63,749 nt of DNA from Kofleriaceae bacterium (GTDB lineage: Bacteria; Myxococcota_A; Polyangia; Haliangiales; Haliangiaceae). A program made the translations under genes and the position numbers. This document shows, piece after piece, positions 27,932-37,037 of the stretch (position 1 is its first letter; each line of letters starts with the position of its first letter). The stretch covers positions 1 through 63,749 of the forward strand of contig JANXOP010000365.1 of NCBI GenBank assembly GCA_025357755.1, given 5' to 3'. The notes beneath the pieces are model-generated. The model searched no databases. It was not told the origin of the DNA and worked only from the letters and a program-made list of their open reading frames with translations.

Positions 27932-29872
27932 GACCGTTCCTGCATCGCCGTCGACCTCGACCAACTGACTGTCCGTCAGTGAGGTCCAGGCGTCGTGGCA
28001 CCCGACCACGCATGTGATCCCGAGCTCGCGTGCGAGCGCAGCACCGTGATCCAGGATGCCGCCGGTCTCGCTGACCAGTGCGGCGCATCGCCCGACAAAC
28101 ACCGCGAGTGCGGGAGTGACGGCGCGGACGACGATCACATCCCCCGGCGAGGCGAGGGTCGCGGCGGCCAGGGATGCGAAGCGAACGACGCGACCGGTGA
28201 CGCGCGGTCCGTGACCGACGCCGTGAAGCGCTTCGCGTGCAGGTTGCGCCTCGCCGCCGACCACGAGCGGCATCTGCCATTTGCTCGCGCGCTCGGCTGC
28301 GGCACGTGCGGCGGAGGCTTTGCGCTTCGCGACCATCGGATCGATCGGGACGTGGTTCGCACCTTGGTCGAGATGATCGGTCACGACGTCCCACAGCGGT
28401 AACCAGAAGATGTCGTCGCGATCGATGCCATGCTCGTCCGCGTAGACGAGCAGCGCCGTGCGAACCATGTGCTGAGCTCGAGCGAACAACAGGTCGTCGC
28501 GCTCGGCGAGGTCAGCGGCGATCGAGGCGAGATCGAGCTCCTCGCTCGTGCTCGCTGCGGAAACGAACGTTGCGCGCTCGCTCGTTCGTTTCGCGAGCTC
28601 GATCGCGCGCTGCAGTAGTTCGGGCCGTTCGCCGAAGGACGGCACGGCTACATCCCACGTCGGTGCGAGTGCGCCGATCCGGCGCACGACCTCGGAGAAA
28701 TCGATCGAGCCAGCAGCGGCCGCGGCGATGGTGGCTTCGACAGATGAGGGGCGATGGCTATGCGGCGTACCGACACGAGCCCGGAGCTCGGTGATCCGTG
28801 GCGAGAGCTCGTTCGCCCAGTCCGCCATGAAGCAGCCGTAGTACGCGATCGTCTTATCGATGGTGTGTACGCGCGCCAACCACGTCGCAGCCCTGATCTC
28901 CAGAGCATGACATTGGCCAACGAGCGCAGTCGAAAGCTCGTCGGCGAAGCTCGGCTTGACGCCGTCGCGCAGCGCCGAGTACAGATAACCGCCCACGACG
29001 CGTAGCTCGTATGCGCCGATCTTCGCGCGCTCGACATGCTCGACCAGGCCGATCTGCGCAGGAGAGAGCGGATCGGGGTTATGCGTGACATCCCACGTCC
29101 ACACGCGACCATCTTGCAACGGCGCGAGGACGATCGGGGGTGGCGGCGTGAACACGGTGCGAGTGCGCTGCACGATCGGCCGCGCTTGTACGACCCACGT
29201 CTCGATCACGTCGTCGCGCAAGCAGACCTGGATCAGCTCGACATCGGCTGGCACTCCGATCGCGCGTTCGGCGCGCAGTACCTGCACCGCGGCGTGATGA
29301 TCCGCGAGCTGTACGGGTAGCGCATCGCGTGACGCACGCGTGATGTGCTCGCCGCGCTGGATCACGAGCTCGTCTCGATCGTCGCGCGTGTACACCGTGA
29401 CGCGCTCGCCTGCGACGTAGTGCTGCACGATCACACCGAGTGCGACTTCGTGCGTGCGGCGATGCGCATACTCGACCGCGTGGGGCGTGAGCGCGCTCGA
29501 CCACACCGCGCGAATCGCGGCTCGTACCGAGATCGGATCCGAAGGCACCGCGACCCGCGAATGAAAGATGCCGGCAGCGGATCCCGCGGCTCCATCCTCG
29601 ACCGTCGCCGAGCTCCGGACCGCGACCAGCGGGCCGAGCTCCGCCAGCTGCTCGCTAAAATCGAGCTCGTGCAGTCCGTCGGACTCGTCGGTCCGTGTCG
29701 CAACGGCCGCCGCGAATCGTTCGAACAGTTTCGCGGAGATCGCGAAGCCCGGCGGGACCGGGAGCCCGGCCGCGATCAGCTTCGCAAGCCCCAGCGCTTT
29801 GCCGCCGAACGCCGCATCTGCATCTCGCAGGTCAATGACATCCGGATCTCGCACAGCGCCTGAACTAACCAT
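27914..29872 (-). CDS. PEP-utilising enzyme: PEP/pyruvate-binding and phosphohistidine domains
   Basis: Encodes 652 residues. The N-terminal ATP-grasp part (FGGKALGLAKLIAAGLPVPP, LVAVRSSATVEDGAAGSAAG, then ETWVVQARPIV) is typical of PEP synthase, pyruvate phosphate dikinase and rifampicin phosphotransferase. The C-terminal swivelling domain contains SETGGILDHGAALARELG with the phosphate-carrying His at about 609. There is no PEP/pyruvate TIM-barrel, so the layout is closest to rifampicin phosphotransferase-like dikinases; it presumably phosphorylates a small molecule using ATP. The substrate is unknown. The gene starts only 11 nt from the divergent 3D-domain gene. Confidence 0.75.
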   Translation of the reverse strand: MVSSGAVRDPDVIDLRDADAAFGGKALGLAKLIAAGLPVPPGFAISAKLFERFAAAVATRTDESDGLHELDFSEQLAELGPLVAVRSSATVEDGAAGSAAGIFHSRVAVPSDPISVRAAIRAVWSSALTPHAVEYAHRRTHEVALGVIVQHYVAGERVTVYTRDDRDELVIQRGEHITRASRDALPVQLADHHAAVQVLRAERAIGVPADVELIQVCLRDDVIETWVVQARPIVQRTRTVFTPPPPIVLAPLQDGRVWTWDVTHNPDPLSPAQIGLVEHVERAKIGAYELRVVGGYLYSALRDGVKPSFADELSTALVGQCHALEIRAATWLARVHTIDKTIAYYGCFMADWANELSPRITELRARVGTPHSHRPSSVEATIAAAAAGSIDFSEVVRRIGALAPTWDVAVPSFGERPELLQRAIELAKRTSERATFVSAASTSEELDLASIAADLAERDDLLFARAQHMVRTALLVYADEHGIDRDDIFWLPLWDVVTDHLDQGANHVPIDPMVAKRKASAARAAAERASKWQMPLVVGGEAQPAREALHGVGHGPRVTGRVVRFASLAAATLASPGDVIVVRAVTPALAVFVGRCAALVSETGGILDHGAALARELGITCVVGCHDAWTSLTDSQLVEVDGDAGTVTPRTI

Positions 29873-29883
29873 ATGATCGTTCC

Positions 29884-30657
29884 GTGCGCACCGCCGTCGT
29901 AATCACCATGCTGCTCGCCAGCACGGTCGCGCGCGCGGACGACAGCAAGCTCGCCAAAGAAGACGTCCCGCTCCAGCCCACGAGCATGCAACGCGGCAAG
30001 GACAAGACCTGCTGCGGCTACCCGCTCGTCGACGAGCTCCAGTGGGCGCTGCGGTTCTACTGGCTCGCGTTCGAGAACGATTACGATGACGTCCAGCCCC
30101 CCAACCCGACCCAACCCAAGAGCGGCGCGGCGAGCTCGAAAGGCGGCGTCTCGAAAGTCTCGCCGACCACGTTCGTCGAGCTCTACACGCCCGAGGGCTA
30201 TTACTTCGGTCGCGTGCCGGAGCGCTACGCGTGGTCGCTGCGGCTCGAAGGCTCCGGCATCATGCGCGATGGCCGCGTCATCAACTACACGGGCAAGTGT
30301 CCATACGGCTATGGCACGTGCTTCGAGCAGCTCGACATCGCGGAGCATCCGTTCGGCCGGGGCAACAAAGGCCGACCCTTGATTCCCTTCAAGTCCGTCG
30401 CGATCGATCCCCGCCTCGTACCGATCGGCGAGCCCCTCTACATTCCCGAGTTCGACGGCCTCGTACTTCCGGATGGCTCGATCCACGACGGCTGCGTGCG
30501 CGCCGATGACACGGGTGGCGGCATCAAGAAGCGCAAGATGGACTTCTTCGTCGTCACGTACGGAAATTTCAGGTTCCTGCTCGACGAGCTCGAGAACGTC
30601 ACGTGGATCACCCCGCACATCCAGGCTCCGCGCTGCGAATACCTTCGCGACCTGTGA
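29884..30657 (+). CDS. Exported 3D-domain protein (RlpA/MltA-like barrel)
   Basis: Encodes 257 residues from a GTG. MRTAVVITMLLASTVARA is a signal peptide. The C-terminal half carries the 3D domain, a double-psi beta-barrel named for three conserved Asp residues: VAIDPRLVPIGEPLYIPEF, then HDGCVRADDTGGGIKKRKMD. In MltA and related proteins this domain is associated with cell-wall hydrolysis. Here it is the only recognised domain, so enzymatic activity is inferred. It heads a run of closely spaced forward genes. Confidence 0.75.
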   Translation: MRTAVVITMLLASTVARADDSKLAKEDVPLQPTSMQRGKDKTCCGYPLVDELQWALRFYWLAFENDYDDVQPPNPTQPKSGAASSKGGVSKVSPTTFVELYTPEGYYFGRVPERYAWSLRLEGSGIMRDGRVINYTGKCPYGYGTCFEQLDIAEHPFGRGNKGRPLIPFKSVAIDPRLVPIGEPLYIPEFDGLVLPDGSIHDGCVRADDTGGGIKKRKMDFFVVTYGNFRFLLDELENVTWITPHIQAPRCEYLRDL

Positions 30658-30669
30658 TACGACGAGCGC

Positions 30670-31176
30670 ATGTCGCTCTACTTGACCATTCGCGAGATGC
30701 ACAAGGTCCTCGGCCAGTTCAACGTCTGGCTCGATAAGGCTGTCGCTCACGCGACGGCGAAGAAGTTCGAACCGGAGACCATGCTGACGTGGCGCATGGC
30801 GCCCGACATGTTCCCGCTCGCTCAGCAGATCCAGTTCACGTGCGACCAGGCGAAGTTCGCCGCGGCACGTGGCGCGGGCAAGGAAGCGCCGGCGCACCCG
30901 GATACCGAGAAGACGATCGCCGAGCTGCGTGCACGCGTGCAGTCGGTGATCGCGTTCCTCGATACGTTCAAGGCCGCCGATTTCGACGGCGCCGGCGATC
31001 GCACGCTCAGCCTCCCGCGCTGGGAAGGTAAGAAGATGACGGCCCTCGGTTACGTCACCGAGCATGCGATGCCGAACTTCTTCTTCCACGCGTCGTGTAC
31101 GTACTTGCTGCTCCGTCACAACGGTGTCGAAGTGGGCAAGCGCGACTTTTTGGGCACGCTCAACTACCTCGCGTAA
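30670..31176 (+). CDS. DUF1993 family protein
   Basis: Encodes 168 residues, full length for the DUF1993 family (YLTIREMHKVLGQFNVWLDK, MLTWRMAPDMFPLAQQIQFT, CDQAKFAAARGAGKE, MPNFFFHASCTYLLLRHNGV). The family is a DinB-like four-helix bundle of unknown function, cytoplasmic. It starts 12 nt after the 3D-domain gene. Confidence 0.85.
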   Translation: MSLYLTIREMHKVLGQFNVWLDKAVAHATAKKFEPETMLTWRMAPDMFPLAQQIQFTCDQAKFAAARGAGKEAPAHPDTEKTIAELRARVQSVIAFLDTFKAADFDGAGDRTLSLPRWEGKKMTALGYVTEHAMPNFFFHASCTYLLLRHNGVEVGKRDFLGTLNYLA

Positions 31177-31178
31177 TC

Positions 31179-31622
31179 GTGCTCGGCGCTCTGTTCGTCG
31201 CACCGGCGGCACACGCGGTCGCGGAAGCGCTGCAGTCGGCCAAGGCCGAGGGCCCGCTCGCCGTCGTCGGCCACGCGAAGCTCGCCGTCGCGCTCGTGAA
31301 GCAGAAGCGCCACGTGATCGCGATCGGCGTGGGCGACCGCGCCGCGAAAAAACTTCCGGGTGCGCTCGCGGATTTTTCAGAGATCGCGGACCGGTCGCTC
31401 GCCGCGGTGATCGGCATCGAGGTCGCCACCGACGAGGAATGGCAGCTCGCGCTCTGCACGTGGACGCGCGTCGTGCGCGACGGCGGCGCGATCGTCTTCG
31501 TCGATCGCGGGCATGCGCCCGAGGCGTCCCGCCGCGCGTTGTGTAGCGGCTTGACCGAGCTCGAACAGCGACGCTCCGGTCGCATCATCGTTACGAGCGG
31601 TCTCGTTTCGCACCTCGTCTAG
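31179..31622 (+). CDS. Rossmann-like protein, methyltransferase-like
   Basis: Encodes 147 residues. The GTG at 31179, 2 nt after the DUF1993 stop, is chosen as start; the frame is open upstream, but only as overlap with that gene. Alternating strands and helices (PLAVVGHAKLAVALVKQKRH, VIAIGVGDR, WTRVVRDGGAIVFVDRGHA) suggest a Rossmann-type fold like a trimmed SAM-dependent methyltransferase. It lacks a clear GxGxG SAM motif. Function unknown. Probably co-transcribed with the two preceding genes. Confidence 0.55.
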   Translation: MLGALFVAPAAHAVAEALQSAKAEGPLAVVGHAKLAVALVKQKRHVIAIGVGDRAAKKLPGALADFSEIADRSLAAVIGIEVATDEEWQLALCTWTRVVRDGGAIVFVDRGHAPEASRRALCSGLTELEQRRSGRIIVTSGLVSHLV

Positions 31623-31673
31623 ATCTGGCCGACCGCTCGGTCGGGTGGCCTCGTGTGTGCAGTTTGCACGCGC

Positions 31674-32066
31674 ATGGCGACGGCAGTTCCCCCCTCCACC
31701 AATGTCATCCCGCGTGGACGCGTCTTGATCGTCGACGACGACGACGTCGTGCGAGCGACCACGGCCGCGGCTTTGACACGGCGCGGCTTCGACGTGGTGC
31801 AGGTGTCGAGTGGTGCGGAGGCGCTCGGCTATCTCTCGCGTGATGCACCAGCGCTCATGCTGTTGGATCTCAACATGGACGATATGACCGGCTGGGAAGT
31901 CTTGTCGCACATCCAGCGCGATCCGCGGCTGCGCGACATGAAGACGATCGTCGTCAGTGGCGAACAGTCACCGCAGATCCCGCGTCGCTTCGGTTACATG
32001 CGCAAACCCTTTCGCCTCGACGCTCTGCTCGAGATGATCGGCGCGCAGACCACTCCCGAGACCTAA
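31674..32066 (+). CDS. Stand-alone response regulator receiver protein
   Basis: Encodes 130 residues from ATG 31674 (an ATG-less upstream stretch adds only a short leader). It is a single receiver domain: RVLIVDDDDVV acidic pocket, phosphoacceptor Asp in LMLLDLNMDDMTGWEVL, Ser in VVSGE, Lys in MRKPFR. No output domain follows, so it signals by protein contact, as CheY-like regulators do. The kinase partner is not in the window. Its stop interlocks by 4 nt with the convergent cytochrome peroxidase gene. Confidence 0.88.
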   Translation: MATAVPPSTNVIPRGRVLIVDDDDVVRATTAAALTRRGFDVVQVSSGAEALGYLSRDAPALMLLDLNMDDMTGWEVLSHIQRDPRLRDMKTIVVSGEQSPQIPRRFGYMRKPFRLDALLEMIGAQTTPET

Positions 32067-33160
32067 CGCTTGTAGAGGGCTCGCTGTCTCGCGAGCTCCT
32101 GCTTTCCAGCGGCTTCATAGCGATCGCTCGTGAGCGTCGCGAGGAACGCGACCAGGTCATCGAGCTCGGACCCGGAGAGCTTCGGGTTGATCTGCGCGAT
32201 CACCCCCCACAGCGTCCGCTGTGAGCCATCGTGGAAGTAGGGCTGCGTGACCAACAAGTTGCGCAGGGTCGGCGTCTTGAACGCGCCGATGTCGGCGTGC
32301 TGCTTCGTGACGAGGAAGCGACCGAGCTCGCCCATATCGGTCTCGAGCGCGGCGCGATCGAGCGCGGTCGGATCGCCGGAGTTCACGAGCTTCTGACCTT
32401 TCTCGGCGAGATCCGCGAAGCTCAGGCCTTTGATCGGAAGGCCAAGGGCGTGAAACGCGTGGTCGGTGAACATCGAGCTCGCGGGATGACACGTCGCGCA
32501 CTGCGCCTGGAACAGCTGCCACCCGCGCTTCTCCGCGGTGGTGAGCACGTTCGCCTTGCCGGCGATGAACGCATCGAACCGCGAGGCAGTCGCGATCTGC
32601 GTGCGCTCGTACGCCGCGAGGGCGCGCGCGACATCGTCGAAGTTCATCGCGCGACCGAACGCCCGTTGAAACTCGTCGGCGTAGCTCGCGAGCGCGGACA
32701 CGACGTCCGCGCCGCTCTTCTGCCCCATCTCGATCGGATCGAGCAGCGGGAGCTTCGCTTGATCCTCCAGCGTGTGCGCGCGACCGTCCCAGAACTGCAG
32801 CTCGTTGAACGCCGCATTCAGGATCGTCGGCGCGTTGCGCGTGCCGTGCTGGCCGCGTAAGCCCTCGGAGGTCGTGCGCTGATCGGTGAAGCCCTTGTCG
32901 GGGTCGTGGCAGGTCGCGCAGCTCACGCTGCCATCGACCGAGAGCCGACCCTCGAAGAACAGCTTCTCGCCGAGCGAGATCTTGGCCGCGGTCTGCGGAT
33001 TGTCCTCGGGAATCGCGGCAGGGACGAACCCGGCTTGCGAGGTGCTCGCGGGTTTGCCGAGCGGACCCTCCTTCGGCAGCTCGGCGTGCGCGATCGCGGT
33101 CAGCGCGATCACGCCGAGCAGTGAGTTAGACCGGCGGATGCTCGTCCTTGACGTCGCCAT
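32063..33160 (-). CDS. Di-haem cytochrome c peroxidase (CcpA/MauG family)
   Basis: Encodes 365 residues from the Met of MATSRTSIRRSNSLLGVIAL, which gives a signal peptide; the start overlaps the PBP stop by 35 nt. Two haem-binding motifs are present: SCATCH (Cys 81 and 84, His 85) and QCATCH (about 221-225). Other family segments include GLRGQHGTRNAPTILNAAFN and LGRFLVTKQHADIGAFKTPT, TLRNLLVTQPYFHDGS. It works in the periplasm, reducing H2O2 or oxidising a protein target. It follows the PBP gene in the same direction. Confidence 0.88.
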   Translation of the reverse strand: MATSRTSIRRSNSLLGVIALTAIAHAELPKEGPLGKPASTSQAGFVPAAIPEDNPQTAAKISLGEKLFFEGRLSVDGSVSCATCHDPDKGFTDQRTTSEGLRGQHGTRNAPTILNAAFNELQFWDGRAHTLEDQAKLPLLDPIEMGQKSGADVVSALASYADEFQRAFGRAMNFDDVARALAAYERTQIATASRFDAFIAGKANVLTTAEKRGWQLFQAQCATCHPASSMFTDHAFHALGLPIKGLSFADLAEKGQKLVNSGDPTALDRAALETDMGELGRFLVTKQHADIGAFKTPTLRNLLVTQPYFHDGSQRTLWGVIAQINPKLSGSELDDLVAFLATLTSDRYEAAGKQELARQRALYKR

Positions 33161-35654
33161 CTTTTTTCGGCGGCGGGCGGAAGATGAGATCCATCTGCGG
33201 ACCGTGCGTGCCCTTCGTGTGATCACCGCGATCGTCGGGCTTCTGACCTGGCGGCGTGATCCACGGAATCTCGGTGTTCGGATAGCCGCGCCCGGCTTCG
33301 TACATGTACCGCGCCCAGAGCGGAACGACCGTCATGTAAGCGGCGTCGCTCTTGCCGAGCGCGCGCTCCTTCTTGTCGTCGCCCATCCACACGAGCGTGG
33401 TGAACTTCGAGGTGAACGCGATGAACAAGTTGTCGCTGGTTGCCGAGGACGTGCCGGTCTTGCCCGCGGCGAGCATGGTCGTCGCGCGGACCACGTTCGC
33501 GAAGCCGAACTTCACTTCGTGCTCGAGCAAGCGCTGCATGAGGTACGCGGTGCGCGTCGGAATTGCTTGCGTGGGCACGATGCCGGTCGTCGCTACGATG
33601 CGATCGAGGCGGTCACTGGCTGCGAGCTGCGGGTCCTCGGGCACCGAATTGTCCTCGACGGTCTGGCCGTTGCGATCGAGGATCCGGCGGACGTAGACCC
33701 AATCCTTCTCGTGGCTCTTCTCGCGCGGCCACCACTGCCCGAGCCGAGCGAACACGGTGAACGCGCGCGCCATCTCGTCCAGCTTGCTGCACGACGCGCC
33801 GAGGGCGAGCGCGTCGTCGGCGAAGATCTTGGTGGAGAAGCCGAGCCGGCGTGCCCACGCTTCGACGTTCTTCGCGCCGAGCCGCTGGAACAGATCGACC
33901 GAGGGCACGTTCTTCGAGAACACCAGCGCGTACTCGAGCGTGACCGCGTGATCCATCGTGTCGCCGAGATTGGTCGGTGACCACACCTCGCCGGTGTTCG
34001 GATCGGTGATCTCGACGGGGATATCGTTGAGCACCGTGTCGAAGCCGTAGCCCTGGTCGAGCCCGAGCGAGTAATAGATCGGCTTGTACGTCGAGCCCGG
34101 CTGGCGACACGCCTGGACCGCGCGGTTGAACACCGAGCGGTCGTAATCGTAGCCACCGACCATCGCGGCGACATAGCCGGTGTGATGATCGGCGGTGAAG
34201 ATCGTGGTCTGCGGATGTGGCACTTGCTCGAGCCGCACGATCTCGGAGTGCGCGGCATCCCACTCGTGCTGATCGTCGTGCGGGATCCATCCAGGGTTCT
34301 TACCGCCCTCGCCGAGATCCCAATCGCGATAGCGGGGCAGGTTGCGCACTTCGCGCGAGACCCACACGACATAGCCGGGCTTGAGCGCCTCGGTGACGCT
34401 CTCGATCTTCACGTCGTTGTCGGCATTGCCGGGCTGCCACTTCGCGGCCCAGCTCATGTTCTTGAGCGGCAGCTGCAGCCGGCGATCACCGACGAGGACC
34501 TCGGCGTGCTCGCTGTCGGTCTTGTCGACGACCGCGAGGTAGCGCTTGCCCGGGACGAGCGGGCCCGTGCCGTACAGCTGCTTCTGGCGCTCGATCAGCT
34601 TCGCACGGGCGGAGCCATCAATCCTCCACTCGGGACCGCGCCAGCCCTGGCGCTTATCTTGATGGCGCGCGCCGAAGTCCGCATTCTCGTACGCGGCGGC
34701 TTCCCAGGTCGGCTCGGCCGCGGTCTCGATCCGGAGGCCGTTCTTGAACAAGCCATCGTCGCCGAGCTTGTCGGTGACCCAGCGCCGAACCTGCTCCGCG
34801 TAGTACGGCATGCGATCGGGGAAGATGTCGCGATAGAGATCGAGCTTGATGGTCTCTTGCTTCGCGGCAGTGACGTCCTTCGCGGTCGCGAAGCCGTACT
34901 GCGCCATCCGATCGAGCACCAGGTTGCGCCGCTCGATCGCCTTGGGCTGGTTGTGGATCGGCGAGTACGCGGTCGGGCCCTTCGCGAGGCCTGCGATCAG
35001 GGCGCACTCGGAGAGCGTGAGCTGGGCCAGATCTTTCTGGAAGTAGCGATGCGCCGCGGCCCGCACGCCGAACGCGCCCGAGCCCAGATAGATCTGGTTG
35101 AGGTAGACCGCGAGGATCGCCTTCTTCGAGTACGTGGCCTCGAGGCGGCGCGCCATGATCGCTTCCTTCGCCTTGCGCGACAGCGACTTCTCGCCGCCGA
35201 GGAACTGCTTCGCGAGCTGCTGCGTGATCGTCGAGCCGCCTTGCGCGAAATCGCCGCTCGCGACATTCGCCCACACCGCACGCAGGATGCCCTTGAAGTA
35301 GATGCCGCCGTGGTGAAAGAAATCGTGATCCTCGACCGCGAGGAAGGCGTTCACGAGCTGCGGCGGAATCTCGTCGTACGCGGCGAACTCGCGCCACTCC
35401 TTGGCGAACTCGCCGAGCAGCGTGTCGTCCGCGGCGTAGATCCGCGAGACCGCGGGCGACGCGTGCTTGTACTCGCGCAGGTTCGGGATCGCGGGAGTGT
35501 TGATCGAGAAGTAGCTGTAGAGCAGGACCGCGGACATGCCCAGCGCCGCGACTGCGGTCAGCGCGGCGAAGCCATACAACTTCGCGATCCAGTAGACGTA
35601 CCCGCCATCGGCCGGATTCTCGACGGTAACGTGTGCTCGCGGCTCGACAGACAT
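33126..35654 (-). CDS. mrcA: Class A penicillin-binding protein (PBP1A-type)
   Basis: Encodes 842 residues. One membrane anchor (YGFAALTAVAALGMSAVLLY, about 27-50) precedes a GT51 transglycosylase domain with EDHDFFHHGG (Glu about 108) and GGSTITQQLAKQFLGGEKSL. The transpeptidase domain has GSTYKPIYY (SxxK, near 520), FSKNVPS (SxN) and GKTGTSS (KTG, near 729). It polymerises and cross-links peptidoglycan at the inner membrane. Length and order match PBP1A; PBP1B and PBP1C types are less likely. The cytochrome peroxidase gene overlaps its end. Confidence 0.93.
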   Translation of the reverse strand: MSVEPRAHVTVENPADGGYVYWIAKLYGFAALTAVAALGMSAVLLYSYFSINTPAIPNLREYKHASPAVSRIYAADDTLLGEFAKEWREFAAYDEIPPQLVNAFLAVEDHDFFHHGGIYFKGILRAVWANVASGDFAQGGSTITQQLAKQFLGGEKSLSRKAKEAIMARRLEATYSKKAILAVYLNQIYLGSGAFGVRAAAHRYFQKDLAQLTLSECALIAGLAKGPTAYSPIHNQPKAIERRNLVLDRMAQYGFATAKDVTAAKQETIKLDLYRDIFPDRMPYYAEQVRRWVTDKLGDDGLFKNGLRIETAAEPTWEAAAYENADFGARHQDKRQGWRGPEWRIDGSARAKLIERQKQLYGTGPLVPGKRYLAVVDKTDSEHAEVLVGDRRLQLPLKNMSWAAKWQPGNADNDVKIESVTEALKPGYVVWVSREVRNLPRYRDWDLGEGGKNPGWIPHDDQHEWDAAHSEIVRLEQVPHPQTTIFTADHHTGYVAAMVGGYDYDRSVFNRAVQACRQPGSTYKPIYYSLGLDQGYGFDTVLNDIPVEITDPNTGEVWSPTNLGDTMDHAVTLEYALVFSKNVPSVDLFQRLGAKNVEAWARRLGFSTKIFADDALALGASCSKLDEMARAFTVFARLGQWWPREKSHEKDWVYVRRILDRNGQTVEDNSVPEDPQLAASDRLDRIVATTGIVPTQAIPTRTAYLMQRLLEHEVKFGFANVVRATTMLAAGKTGTSSATSDNLFIAFTSKFTTLVWMGDDKKERALGKSDAAYMTVVPLWARYMYEAGRGYPNTEIPWITPPGQKPDDRGDHTKGTHGPQMDLIFRPPPKKDGDVKDEHPPV

Positions 35655-35707
35655 GACTTACAGCGACGGGGATAGTAGCGACGAGCCTCCATCGCTACAA
35701 TGGAAGC

Positions 35708-36202
35708 ATGCGTAGCTTGATTGCCGTGTGGTTGCTGGGACTTGGCTGTGGCAAGGGCGCACAGGAGAAGCAGGTGGACTGGCACCGAACGCCGCTGAAA
35801 CAGCTCAGCGCGCACACCGGTGGCGTCGATTTCGAGATCTCGATTCCCGAGGACTGGGAACCGCGCAAGCCGCCAGACGAAGGCTGGGGCCTCTTGAAAG
35901 GCGATCCGATGAAGCGGCCTTCGGTGACCGTGGAAAACGTCTCGGCCGATCTGGGCTCGTCGCTCGAATCCGCGATCTCGGCGGCGGGAGCGGAATCCCA
36001 GTTCATCACCCGCCGGGAGACTCGAGCGGATGGCTATCGGATCACCGAAGCGCGCGACCCGCGCATGATCAAGGCGACCACGTTCAAGCGGTTCGGTGCG
36101 ACGTTCCTGTGGTGCACGGCGTCGCAAACGAACGACGACGGCATTCCGCAGTTCGCCGAGACCGAGCAGGTCTTACAGAAGATCTGCGATTCGGTGCACT
36201 AA
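35708..36202 (+). CDS. Lipoprotein, unknown function
   Basis: Encodes 164 residues. MRSLIAVWLLGLGCGKGAQE is a lipoprotein signal with lipobox GLGC. The mature domain (GGVDFEISIPEDWEPRKPPD, SVTVENVSADLGSSLESAIS) resembles single-domain alpha/beta lipoproteins that I cannot name. The C-terminal part has two Cys residues (LWCTASQ, QKICDSVH). It is divergent from the PBP gene by about 53 bp. Its stop interlocks with that of the convergent sigma factor. Confidence 0.65.
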   Translation: MRSLIAVWLLGLGCGKGAQEKQVDWHRTPLKQLSAHTGGVDFEISIPEDWEPRKPPDEGWGLLKGDPMKRPSVTVENVSADLGSSLESAISAAGAESQFITRRETRADGYRITEARDPRMIKATTFKRFGATFLWCTASQTNDDGIPQFAETEQVLQKICDSVH

Positions 36203-36879
36203 CACGCCGTCGCGAGGTCACCGATCGGCGAATCGCCACCGAGCTGACCGAGCACGCGAACGAGGTGCGCGCGAATCTTGTGCTTCTTCGAGTAGACCGT
36301 CTTCAACGAGATTTGCATCTCGGCGGCGATCTCGTCGGCCTCCATACCCTTCTGGTAGTAGAGCTCGACGAAGGTGCGATCCTTGTCGGTAAAGTCGTTG
36401 AGCAGCTCGTTGAGGTGCTCCCAGCGCTCCTTCTCGATCAGCTGATCGAGCGGCGTGCGATCGACTTCTTCATGCGGATCGATCGAACCATCGACCTTGT
36501 CGAGGAGCGGGCGACGCCCGGCGCTGCGCAGGAAATCGTAGGCGGCGTTGACCGAGATCATCCCGATCCACGAGCCGAGCTTCGTGCCGCGAGCCGGGTT
36601 GTAGATGCGGAGCTTGTGCATGTCCTCGCGGACGAGCTGCATCATGACGTCGGCGTAGATCTCGTCGAGATCCGCGCTCGAGAGCGACGGTGCGTACTTC
36701 AGGGTCACCTTCGTGATGCAGCGATAGATCAGCGGCCGGAACCGGCGAACCAGCTCGTTCCAACCTCGCGACTCGTTGCGGAGAACAAAGCGCAGGAGCT
36801 CGCGATCAGACCAATCAGCCGAAAGTTTCGAAGTCGCGCGCGCGAGAAGAGCCATGTGCAAGTCCTCCGAAATGTACAT
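36199..36879 (-). CDS. Sigma-70 family (ECF-like) RNA polymerase sigma factor
   Basis: Encodes 226 residues. Region 2 is NELVRRFRPLIYRCITKVTL followed by DLDEIYADVMMQLVREDMHK and GSWIGMISVNAAYDFLRSAG. Region 4 is TFVELYYQKGMEADEIAAEM followed by the helix ISLKTVYSKKHKIRAHL. This layout directs RNA polymerase to alternative promoters. No anti-sigma factor gene is adjacent, so control may be by transcription or by a distant partner. About 158 bp of intergenic DNA separates it from the E2-like gene and likely holds its promoter. Confidence 0.88.
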   Translation of the reverse strand: MYISEDLHMALLARATSKLSADWSDRELLRFVLRNESRGWNELVRRFRPLIYRCITKVTLKYAPSLSSADLDEIYADVMMQLVREDMHKLRIYNPARGTKLGSWIGMISVNAAYDFLRSAGRRPLLDKVDGSIDPHEEVDRTPLDQLIEKERWEHLNELLNDFTDKDRTFVELYYQKGMEADEIAAEMQISLKTVYSKKHKIRAHLVRVLGQLGGDSPIGDLATAC

Positions 36880-37037
36880 ACAGCAACCTCCGAGCCAGGC
36901 CTAAGCTGCCGTAACTACTGAATCAACTCCGGACCTCCGCGGTCAGGGCCACCACTAGTTGGTGAAAACCACCGGTGGAGGGAAGCGTAACAAGGGAAGG
37001 TCCGTAGGCCCGAGCGCAACGTCGTACTGTTGCCCAC

